A stretch of 64,000 bases of DNA from Babylonia areolata (Eukaryota; Mollusca; Gastropoda; Neogastropoda; Buccinidae), in contig NC_134878.1 in assembly GCF_041734735.1 (NCBI RefSeq), positions 48,657,504 through 48,721,503 on the forward strand, written 5' to 3'. This document shows, in pieces, positions 44,920 through 57,318 of this stretch; position 1 is the first letter of the stretch; every line of letters begins with the position of its first letter. Under the pieces are notes generated by a model. The model saw only the letters and a program-made list of their open reading frames with translations, did no database searches and was not told the DNA's origin. The position numbers and the translations under genes were made by a program.

Positions 44920-47900
44920 CTGTTGGAAGAAAATATGATCTTCACTTTCCTTTGTAGTCATGGTAAACGATGAAAGAAAACATTCATTCTCCTTGTGTGT
45001 GTCAAGGACAACTGTTTTACTTCAGTAAATGATACAGACTGATCACACACACACACTTGCAGACACACAAACATACACACTGAACCTCCATGCATACCAT
45101 AACATTAATTTTGATCAAATAAAAATAACATACCGTTTCTCTGAATCTTGAGGCTTGACCACTTGGCCACTTCCCCCCATTGCCAGCATTGCATCCTGAA
45201 CATAACACCACTGCCAGATAGTTTTGCAACAACAGCAAAAGAAAGAACCATCATGTAAATAACAATAAAGAGTGGTTTCTCTCCATTTACAAGGTACACA
45301 ACTTCAAGTCAATGCTGCTTAAGCTAACACATGGTAAACAAAAGGTACATTGGAACAAACCTACATGCCTCAGAAGGAAGAAGTTCCTGGCTTGTCCTTA
45401 TTCATTTCATTTCGAACCATTTCACAGTCCAACTATACTTTTGTTTTATTGTGTCCCCATAGCACAAAGCATCATAACAGTAAGCACTGAACAATCATGT
45501 ATCCTGAGTGGATGGGAGAAAAGCTGCAGAATTTTTTACATCTGCCACAGTTTTAGTCTAGTCTTTCAGATGAGATGATAAACCCAGGTCCCGTGTGCAG
45601 CATGCACTTGGCGCACTGAAAAAGAACCCATGGCAATAAGTGTTGTCCTCTGGCAAAATGATGTAAAAAGAAATCCACTCTGATATGTACACAAATAAAT
45701 AATTTGTAAGCATGCACTCAAAACCTGACAAATACATTGGGTTATGCTGCTGTCAGGCATCTGCCTGGCAGATGTGGTGTAGCGTATAAGGATTTGTCTG
45801 AACACAGTGACGCCTCCTTGAGAACTGAACTGAATCTTTAATCTGCTTACTACTCTGCAAGAGATTACAATACAATCTCTCAACATGTTTCACAGTGTAA
45901 ATGCACATACTGCTCTGAAAACAATTACTGTCGCTCCCTCTCACTATCTCGGAGTCAGTGTGTTTACTGGTCAACAAAGGATAGCTGTATCTCAGCATGT
46001 TTCAGTTTGTCAATACAATTACTGCTCTGTAAAGGATTATTGTCACTTATTGCTTTCTCTCATTATGCTACATGTTTGTGGGCTCTCACCTGAATGTGAA
46101 CAAAATTGCCCGAAGCACGCGCTCCCAAAATAGCTGCTCCGAGTAAAACTGATTCCTCGGCGTCTGGCAGAATTACTGGAAGATCTACACAGAAGGAAAG
46201 CCTTACAAATGCACTTCCAAAAAACTGAATATAATGATAAATAAAATCACAGCTGAACAAACAACAGGCTATATTCTCAGTATTAAGAGGCATGCATGTA
46301 ATGTGTGTTTTTCATCTTTGTCAATTTTGTTTACAAAAATGAAAATATTGTTATATATGATTTCCTATGTGGAAATGTTGCTAACCACCTATCAAGCCAT
46401 TTTTTGGGTGATTGCATAACAAGGAAATAAATACTCAAGTATACAAACAAGAAAATAGACAAATATACAGATAAATAAATATGCAGCCAGTTCTCAGACA
46501 AAGTGCACTGAGTGGTTTAAAAACAAAACACAAGCCAACTCTCCCTCCTAGATCCTCCTATTTGCTTTGAATAAAAAAAAGTTTTCTTCTCCTCATTGAT
46601 TTATTGTCTATTTACAACTGAGTGATTTAGACAAGCATACATTCATTCATTTCAGCACACACAGACATACTCAAACAATGGCTATGGAGAATGGGTGAGG
46701 GATTGGACGTGGGTAGGGGGTGTACTGAGAAAAAGACGCACATAAAACATCCAGCTAACAGTGGAGTGGTGTAGCATTGGGTGGTGGGACCACCAGTATA
46801 CTACCAGACAAAAAAAAAAAAAGAAAAAAAAAAGAACAAGCTACCTACTACCCACCAGAGAGTGACATGACCTCAGCAGACATCCTAACACGCTTCCCTC
46901 TCCCCCTCCAAGATAAACACAAGCGCTGATGCCCTCAACACTGACCGACTTACCCAGAGCGTCTGCATGTGTCTGCACAAAGAGGGAGTTCTTGCGCAGT
47001 CCCCCACACATGTAGAGGATCTGAATGTCATGACCGTTACTGTTCATCTCGTCCACAATGTGTTTGGCACCATACTGAAACACATGTGCTGCTCGGGATT
47101 TGCGTGACACTCATGATCCTTACAAAAACAAAAACAAAACAAAAATTCTCCCTTCATTCTGAAAATTTCTGTCTGCTTTTTGCTCTGATCTGCATTCATC
47201 CATTCACCAATAATTTTATTCAATCAATTTTGGAGAAAGGAAATACTATTCTACACCTTCAAAGTTCCTTTTTTTAATAGTATGCATTCAATGTTTTTTT
47301 ATACTATTTCTGTAAATTGTACTCATTCAGTAAGCGAACAGAAAGAGAATGGAAAGATATTTCTAAACCTCAACATCACATCTGAGCAGTTAGTACTGAT
47401 TCAAACCGTCCATGTTCACTACCATAATTCACTCATTCAAAACAAGAGTTCATATCTGAGCTGTTAGCACTGATGCAAAAAAAAACAACCTTTTACTCAC
47501 TAAATCATAATTCACTCATTCATTACAAGAGAAAGGAAAGGCATCCAAACCCTGACAGTCCATACTTGAAAGGTTTGAACTGATTAAACCCCTCCCTCCC
47601 TGCCCCCCTTTTTCACAGTTAACTCAAACCAATCTTTCACATCCCAATTCAGTGCAGCTGCTGAATTCACTATCAGACTTATTCATTTACGAACATTCAT
47701 TTCCTGTGAGTGATACTGATACTTACAGACAGAGACCAAGCTCTACATGCTTAACAAACACAGTCATTTGCGCAACAGCCTGCCTACATGGGTAGTAGAG
47801 CCAACTGACAGCTGCATCTTGTCTCTCAGATAAAGAAACTCTAAAGTGAACATGAGACTGAGATCCTCGTTTTCCTCATTCCCAAATCCAGTCAAACTAA

Positions 47901-50900
47901 GGAAGTGTGCGTTTCATTTTCCTTGGAGCAAACTTTCCTGTCAGTAAGATTTGGTATTCCTCCGTCACTTCCATCACTTAAAAAAAAAATCTCAGAAAAG
48001 GTTTGTATTTTAACTATAAAACACACCCTTTCTTATCATATAAACAACAACAGTGCAAACCAGAATAAAATCCCCACCCCAATCTGGTGACCACTGGATC
48101 ACAAGTCCAACAACACCTGAACCAGTCTACCACGGTGCCTCCTCAACCTTTTAACTCCCCACCTGCTCATTCCATTTCAACCTGCTTGGTGCTGACCCCT
48201 CCCGCTCCCTCCTCCACAGAAAAGCCACTGACTCACAGCAAGGCCCTGCACAGTGGCCAGGTAGAGACGAGCCAGGTCCTCCTCTCTGCTGGACAGGGTC
48301 AAGCCACACACCTGCAGACACACCTGTCACCCTTATTGTCATTCACACCTGTCATTTTTCAGTCTACTCACCTGTCACAGTCGTTCACACCTGAAATATA
48401 TCAGTCCAAACACCTGTGACAGTTGTTCACACCTGTCATTTTTCAGTCCACTCACCTGTGACAGTTGTTCACAGCCGGTCATTTTTCAGTCTACTCACCT
48501 GTCACAGTCGTTCACACCTGAAATATATCAGTCCAAACACCTGTGACAGTCATTCACAGCCTGTCATTTTTCAGTCTACTCACCAGTGACAGTTGTTCAC
48601 TGCCTGTCATTTGTCAGTCTACTCACCTGTGACAGTCATTCACACCTGAAATATATCAGTCCAAACACCTGGCAGTCATTCACACCTGTCATTTGTCAGT
48701 CCACATACCTGTGACAGTCATTCACACCTGAAATTTATCAGTCCACACACATGTGACAGTTATCTACATCTGTCATTTGTCAGTCCACACACCTGTGGCC
48801 ATTACCAGCATTCACACCGGTCATTTGTCGTAATACACCTGCACAAACATTTGTGACCATCACTCATTCACAGTCTGTCGTTTGTCAGTTCACATGCCTG
48901 TGACACTCAGTGACATCTGTCATTTGTCAGACCACACAGCTGAGACAGTCATTCACAGCCTAACATGTCGCAGACCACACACCTGTGACATTTATCACCC
49001 CTGTCATTTGTCAGACCACACACCTGTGACAGTTATCACCCCTGTCATTTGTCAGACCACACACCTGTGACATTTATCACCCCTGTCATTTGTCAGACCA
49101 TACACCTGTGACATTTATCACCCCTGTCATTTGTCAGACCACACACCCGTGACAATTATCACACCTGTCATTTGTCAGACCACACAACTGTGACAGTTAT
49201 CACCCCTGTCATTTGTCAGACCACACACCTGTGACATTTATCACCCCTGTCATTTGTCAGACCATACACCTGTGACATTTATCACCCCTGTCATTTGTCA
49301 GACCACACACCCGTGACATTTATCACCCCTGTCATTTGTCAGACCACACAACTGTGACAGTTATCACCCCTGTCATTTGTCAGACCACACACCTGTGACA
49401 TTTATCACCCCTGTCATTTGTCAGACCATACACCTGTGACATTTATCACCCCTGTCATTTGTCAGACCATACACCTGTGACATTTATCACCCATGTCATT
49501 TGTCAGACCACACACCTGTGACATTTATCACACCTGTCATTTGTCAGACCACACACCTGTGACATTTATCACCCCTGTCATTTGTCAGACCATACACCTG
49601 TGACATTTATCACCCCTGTCATTTGTCAGACCACACACCCGTGACAATTATCACACCTGTCATTTGTCAGACCACACAACTGTGACAGTTATCACCCCTG
49701 TCATTTGTCAGACCACACACCTGTGACATTTATCACCCCTGTCATTTGTCAGACCACACACCCGTGACAATTATCACACCTGTCATTTGTCAGACCACAC
49801 ACCTGTGACAGTTATCACCCCTGTCATTTGTCAGACCACACACCTGTGACATTTATCACCCCTGTCATTTGTCAGACCATACACCTGTGACATTTATCAC
49901 CCCTGTCATTTGTCAGACCACACACCCGTGACAATTATCACACCTGTCATTTGTCAGACCACACACCTGTGACATTTATCACCCCTGTCATTTGTCAGAC
50001 CACACACCTGTGACATTTATCACACCTGTCATTTGTCAGACCACACACCTGTGACATTTATCACCCCTGTCATTTGTCAGACCACACACCTGTGACATTT
50101 ATCACCCCTGTCATTTGTCAGACCACACACCCGTGACATTTATCACACCTGTCATTTGTCAGACCACACACCTGTGACATTTATCACACCTGTCATTTGT
50201 CAGACCACACACCTGTGACATTTATCACACCTGTCATTTGTCATACCACACACCTGTGACAGTACAGTAATTCACAGCCCGTCTTGTTAGTCCAACACCT
50301 GTGACAGTCATTCACACCTGTAAATTATCAGTCCACACATCTGTGACAGTTTTCCACATGTCATTTGTCAGTCCACTAACTTGTGACCATCACCATCAAT
50401 CACATCTGTCATTTCTCACAACTCACCTGCACACACAAACTTGTGAGTGTCACTGTCATTCACAGCCTGTCATTTGTCAGTTCACACACCTGTGACAGTC
50501 ATTCACACCTGTCATGTCAGTCCACACACCTGTGACAGTCACTGTCATTCAAACCTGTCAATTATCAGTCATTCACAGCCTGTCATTGTGACAGTCATTC
50601 ACAGCCTGTCATTGTGACGGTCATTCACACCTGTCATTTGTCAGTCTCAACCACAGCAGAGCAGAGGCCTAGAGTTAATGCACCTGACAAGGAAGCAAAT
50701 GCCCACAGCTTCGAACCAAGAATATTACGAGCCCTCCACTCAACCTTGAGTGGTGGTCTGGGTGCTAGTCTTTCAGATGAGACGATAAACTGAAGCCTCA
50801 TGTGCAGCATGCACTCAGCGCACATAAAGGAATCTATGGCAACTAAATGGTTGTCCCTGGCTAAAATTCCGTAGAAAAAATCTACTTCGATATCTAAACA

Positions 50901-52332
50901 AATACACATGCAGACAGTAAAAAAAATAAAAGATAAATGGTGCCGCTGTAGCATCCATGATGACACGCTCTCCTGGAGACAGCAGCCCAAATTTCACAAA
51001 GAGAAATCATTTGTGACAAAAAGTAATGCAAATACAATACAATTATATCCTGTGGTTTGTCAGTCTCCACGATAAAAACAACAACAATATAATACATTTA
51101 TATGCTGTAATTTGTCAGTCTCAGCCATAAAATATAAAAAAAAACCAAACAAACAAAAAAACAATACATTTCTATCCTGCGATTTGTCAGTCTCCACCAT
51201 TCAAAAACAAGAACAATACAAAACATTTATATCTTGTGATTTGTCAGTCTACACAATATAAAAAAGAAAAGAAAAGAAAAAACAAAAAAATAATTTAAAA
51301 AAACCCAAAAACAAAAAAACAGTGGCACTCGCAAATGATAATAAAATCACCACAAACACGACGAAACAGAAGCACACCATCGGTCTTGGTGGTCCTTGCA
51401 CACAGCACCCTCACCTACCATGCCCCTCATGGACGGATCCGCCAGCGGGGAGCGGTTGCCATGGAAATCAGGAAAGACGTGCAGGTCTTTGGACAGCCGG
51501 CTCAGCGGTACCCCCTCCTGCGCGGCGGCCGTCTCCAACAGGGTGTTGAGGTATTCGAACACGTGCTTTCCCCTGCGACACGGACACAGACAGGCCTTTG
51601 ATGGGACATAAAAGCACAAAGCGGGGCGCTGTGCGTGGTGCAGTCAGTACAGGCCGTTCAACTTCTGATCCAGCAGATTCCGAAGAGGCTGGGTCACCCT
51701 GAACGGAGGCTACCAGGCACACCAAGATCCCATCAGGACACTGGAGAGAAGACACCAGACTACCATCTACCGCCTTCGCACAGGGCACTGCAGCCTCCGA
51801 GCACACCTGAAGAGGACTGGAGTGGCAGCCACATCCCTATGTGATTGCGGCCAGGCTGACCAGACCCCATCCCATATTCTCCAAGACTGCCCCCTGTATG
51901 AGAAGATGTGGCAGCAGTCCTGGCCTGGGGGTGCTGACCTCAACACCAAGCTCTGGGGGACGGCAGGCGATCTTCACCGGACGTCCGAGTTTGTGGCATC
52001 CCTCGGACTTCGACCCTGACTGCGTAGCTGTCGAACGCGAAGAAGAAGAAGATGATCCAGCAGCGTTCACCAGTGAACGGGGTTCAAGGCTGTGTTTCGG
52101 CATGGTGCTGTTGTGTCCCTGGGAAAGGATCTTTACTCCAACTTTCCTCATTCCATGCAGCTGGGAATAGGGTCCATATGTTTGTTGTTGTTGTTTTGTT
52201 TTTTTTCAAGTCTTAGCTTGTGGCATGCACAGTCTGAATCTGATCTTTCAATTTTGTATACTCCAGAAGAGTTATGCATACCATGATTAGGGAAAAAAAG
52301 GAAAAAAAAAGAAATCTATCTATCTATCTATC

Positions 52333-52385
<53 letters not shown>

Positions 52386-52400
52386 ACACACACACACACA

Positions 52401-52468
<68 letters not shown>

Positions 52469-52493
52469 TACACACACACACACACACATACAC

Positions 52494-52578
<85 letters not shown>

Positions 52579-53027
52579 TGTGTATGTGTGTGTGTGTAAA
52601 CTCAAAACAAAAAATCAAAATCACTCACTCTTCCTTAGCTTTAGACTGGGCTGTTTCAAAGGCAGCATGGCCCTCTACAATAAAGTCAATCTGGAAAAAG
52701 GAGGAAAAGAAAAAGAAAACAAAGGTTGTAGTAATGTACAACTGGGTCACCAAGTCTCACTCCTTTCGCACACAAAATTATGTAGGTCACCAAGTTTCAC
52801 TTATGCACACACAAAGTTACATTGGTCGACAATTTTCACTCTTATTCAACCACAGTCACAGGTCACCAAGTTTCACTTAGTCATGCACAAAGACATTCTT
52901 GATACTTGTCACCTCTAACACACACATGCATGTGCACACATGAACGCATGCACACAAGCTTGAGCTTGCATACAAACATACATAAACACCCTGTGAGGAG
53001 GCTGGAAGGTGAGAGAGGACGGGACAG

Positions 53028-53087
<60 letters not shown>

Positions 53088-53094
53088 GATGGGG

Positions 53095-53129
<35 letters not shown>

Positions 53130-55114
53130 GACGGGGCACGCACCCACCCACACACACACACACACCAGTACAGACCAGTTTCCCAGTGGCACTCTGTCCC
53201 CCCTCGTTGGACCACAGCCCAGGGATCATGGCAGAGTGGTACGGGCCCCACACCCCCGGCACATACACTGCGTCATGGCTGACCTGTCACACAACACACA
53301 CACTGCGTCATGGCTGACCTGTCACACAACACATACACTGCGTCATGGCTCACCTGTCACACAACACATACACTGCGTCATGGCTAACCTGTCACACAAC
53401 ACATACACTGCGTCACGGCTGACCTGTCACACAACACATACACTGCGTCATGGTTCACCTGTCACACAGCATATACACTGCGTCATGGTTCACCTGTCAC
53501 ACAACACACACACTGCGTCGTGGCTGACCTGTCACACAACACATACACTGCGTCATGGTTCACCTGTCACACAGCACATACACTGCGTCATGGCATACAC
53601 TGCGTCATGGCTGACCTGTCACACAAAACATACACTGCATCATGGCTGACCTGTCACACAACACATACACTGCGTCATGGCTGACCTGTCACACAACACA
53701 TACACTGTGTCATGGCTGACCTGTCACACAACACATACATGGCTGACCTGTCACACAACACATACACTGCGTCATGGCTGACCTGTCACACAACACATAC
53801 ACTGCATCATGGCTGACCTGTCACACAACACATACACTGCGTCATGGCTGACCTGTCACACAACACATACACTGCATCACGGCTGACGTGTCACACAACA
53901 CATACACTATTTCATGGCTCACCTGTCACAAAACACATACACTGTGTCATGGCTGACCTATTTCCTGGGCTTCTTTTATCATCATGCTGCTGAAACATGT
54001 AGGTAATAGACACTGCTACATAGTATCAATAATTTTGGGGGGGTTATTTCATGTCCCTGTGATTATGTGTTGTGCTGCTCTGCAATCTGATTTGTTCTTA
54101 TCTGAACCCATTTCACTGACTGAAAACTGATATAAAAAAAATTGATATAATTTTAAATCACATCATTAACACTATATGTTACAAGGCACAGTCCTGCGAG
54201 ACTGAAAAATAAAATAAAACAAAATGAAATAAAACAGAATAAACTGGCAAGCAGGTGGTCACATACAGCTGAGTACTTCTTCAGGCTGTGCCATCATCAT
54301 AACTTATCACTATTTTCATCTTTCTCCACTAAAAAATGTCCACGTAAAATGTCGCCACATTTTAATCCACTTTTTTCCAAGAGATCATACAACATATTCC
54401 AAATCACCAATCAAATTATCTGCATGCACGCACGCACACATGCACATGCGCACGCACGCACGCACACACACACACACACACACTAAATGTAGGTGAAACT
54501 TTCCAAGACTGAACAAAAGACAGCAGAATGCAGAAAAGTTTCATCAGTGACACACAAAATGAGAGCTAGTAAAATCATAACAAACACTATTGATGCCTAC
54601 CACCATGTGACAGGTCGACGTTCCACAGATCAGTGCCAGACGAGAGGTAACCGGTGGCAACAAAATACTGACGTCAGCGGGCACGCATGCCAGGCAAGCT
54701 GCAGACAGGCTGAATAAACCAACAACTGCATCTCTGCATGCTTAATAAAAATCACATTTCACTTCAGCAGTTGGAAACAAAAATCACTGTTATGCTGACC
54801 TAAGCTTGTTAAAAAAAAACATCAAACAAGTGCATTATCACATACTTGTAAAAAAGAAAATTATGTTACTGATACAAGCAGACCTTTCTTTGAAACAAGA
54901 ACAATTCTCCTTCTTCACAAGGCTCTTTAAAACTTTCCTGTCCTTGAAATAATAGACACAATATAACTTCTTCACATTTGGGCATCTATTTGTTTTGCAC
55001 TGTTTTTGCTGGGGTTTTTGTTTAGTTTTTTGTTGTTGGGGTTTTTTTTGGTTTTGCCAGTGTTTTTGGTAAGCTAAAATAGGCAGAAAAGAAAAAAACA
55101 AAATGCTATATATA

Positions 55115-55167
<53 letters not shown>

Positions 55168-57287
55168 CTCCTTTTTCAATTTATCACTTGTATGCACTGT
55201 TCTGTACATACGCACACATATATATCTACATGATGTACATATACATATATGTATGTATTCATGTATGTATAAAGTGGGGAAAGAAATACAAAGAGACAGA
55301 CTGTTGACATGTGTACTTGTGCATGGAAAAGAAAGGGCCGTGGTTGTTACTCTTCGAAATGTGTGTGGGTGTACTATGTATTATTGCTCTTGAAAAAGAA
55401 GGAACATATATCTGACAAATGTGGCAACATAACTTCATATCGTATGATTATTGTATTGTATTGTATTGTATTGTATTGTATTGTATTGTACTGTATTTAC
55501 TCTTTGTCAAAACATATTTCTCTGTGTAGAATTTTTTCCAATAGAATTTTGCCAGGGGCAACAAGTTTTGTTGGCATGTGTTCTTTTACATGCGCAAAGT
55601 GCATCCTGTACATGGGACCTTGGTTTATCGTCTCAGCCATCTCACTTGATAGGCGTATGCGTTACCACTAGGCCACCCCTCCACTCAACAGCATTGTTAA
55701 AGTGTCAACATTAACTCCTTCAGGACGGCCAGTCCTCTCCTCTCACCCACACAGACCTCTCGAATGTCCAGGGGGTGTCTGAATGACCCGACCTTTAGCT
55801 TCCATTGTCAGAAATGCAGTATTCTTTGTCTGTATTCACCTCTTCAATATAAGAGCCTTCCGCTGGCAATATTTTGATGATATTAACTGCAACGAAACAC
55901 TGTCATCGTCGCCTCTTTTGGTCATTCATATGGAGAGTTAACAGTGATTGCTGTGCTTTTGAAAGAACTGAAGCTGCTTTGTAAGGGATTAAAAAAAAAG
56001 TATCAAAAAACCACCTTACCCATTCCCCCAGCGTACGCGTCCACCTGGGACGTGCCTACAGGTGTGCCAGCCAGCAGACCCAGTTCACAGGCTGCCTGCC
56101 TGCTGAGGCCTGACCCACAGGGCTCCCCTGGGTACTGCACTACGCTGCCTGACGGCACACACATCACCATGATGGGTTAATACAGACACTTGCACACCTA
56201 GTGCCTACTTTCGGTTAGAGACCGAGCTCTAGGCGCTTTACAAACACGGAGTCAATTGCACGACAGACTACTGCCTACCTGGGCACAGCCAGTTTACAGC
56301 CAGCTGCCTTTTGGCACTCATCGTTCGTTTCCTGTGTCGTTCAGTCAAGCTTCAGTCTCAGGGACAACTCTCTTGTTGCAGTGGTAGTAGCAGCGCAACA
56401 TTAACAATATCAAGAAACAAGAGAGGCAAGGCCTTCAAGACACACTTGTGATACACTGAAAAAAAAATCCCAAGCTTTTTATGTATTGTGTATAATTTCA
56501 AAATGTAATGTTTAAGATGAGAAAGATCAGTTTAAAGCAAATTAAGTCCCCTAGCATTAATTACAGAGTAATTTCCCTTTTTTACTATCTGCACCAAAAT
56601 ATTTATTGCAAAAATAAATAAAACTTCCATGCTTAGCAAAAGAAGTTCCTGTTTGAACAAAAAATGATAATAATGACTGCTCTTGTTGTTGGGTCAGAAT
56701 ATCAGATCAAAGTGAATACAAAAAATATAAATATAACAGTAAATGCAGTTTGCATATAATTAGGCTTCATTTTTTATTTTTTTGTGCCCATCCCAGAGGT
56801 GCAATATTATTTTAAACAAGATGACTGGAAAGAACTGAATTTTTCCTATTTTTATGCCTAATTTGGTGTCAGCTGACAAAGTATTTGCAGAGAAAATGGC
56901 AATGTTAAAGTTTACCACAGACACACACACACACACACACACAGACAACCGAACACCGGGTTAAAACATAGACTCACTTTGTTTACACAAGTGAGTCTAA
57001 AAATGTTAAAGGTCCATGCATAGCCTTTCACAGCCATGGAGCAGTGATTTCGTACCCACTGTGTCTCAGGCTTGGCACAGGAGGGTGGGTCCAGGTCCTC
57101 TCTCATTCCACCCCTTTCAACCTTCCTCTACTGGTCAGGTACCCATTCACACCAGGGTGGAGTGAGGAAAATCAAAGCAAAGTGTCTTTCCCAAGGACAC
57201 AACACCATGAGTCCGTGAGGGTGTGGGTTCGAACCCCGCTCTCGCCCTTTCTCCTAAGTTTGACTGGAAAATCAAACTGAGCGTCTA

Positions 57288-57318
<31 letters not shown>

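Noticed and set aside
48312-50640. Regular repeats resembling a CRISPR array
   Set aside because: Units are directly tandem with no unique spacers, lie in an intron of an animal gene, and derive from acceptor-like sequence.
52274-52918. Long [18 protein letters not shown] open frames
   Set aside because: Pure reads through GT, AC and AT microsatellites.
53009-53317. Open frames through 53.0-53.6 kb on the plus strand
   Set aside because: They read AC tracts and the antisense of FGGY exon 53176-53283 and its array.
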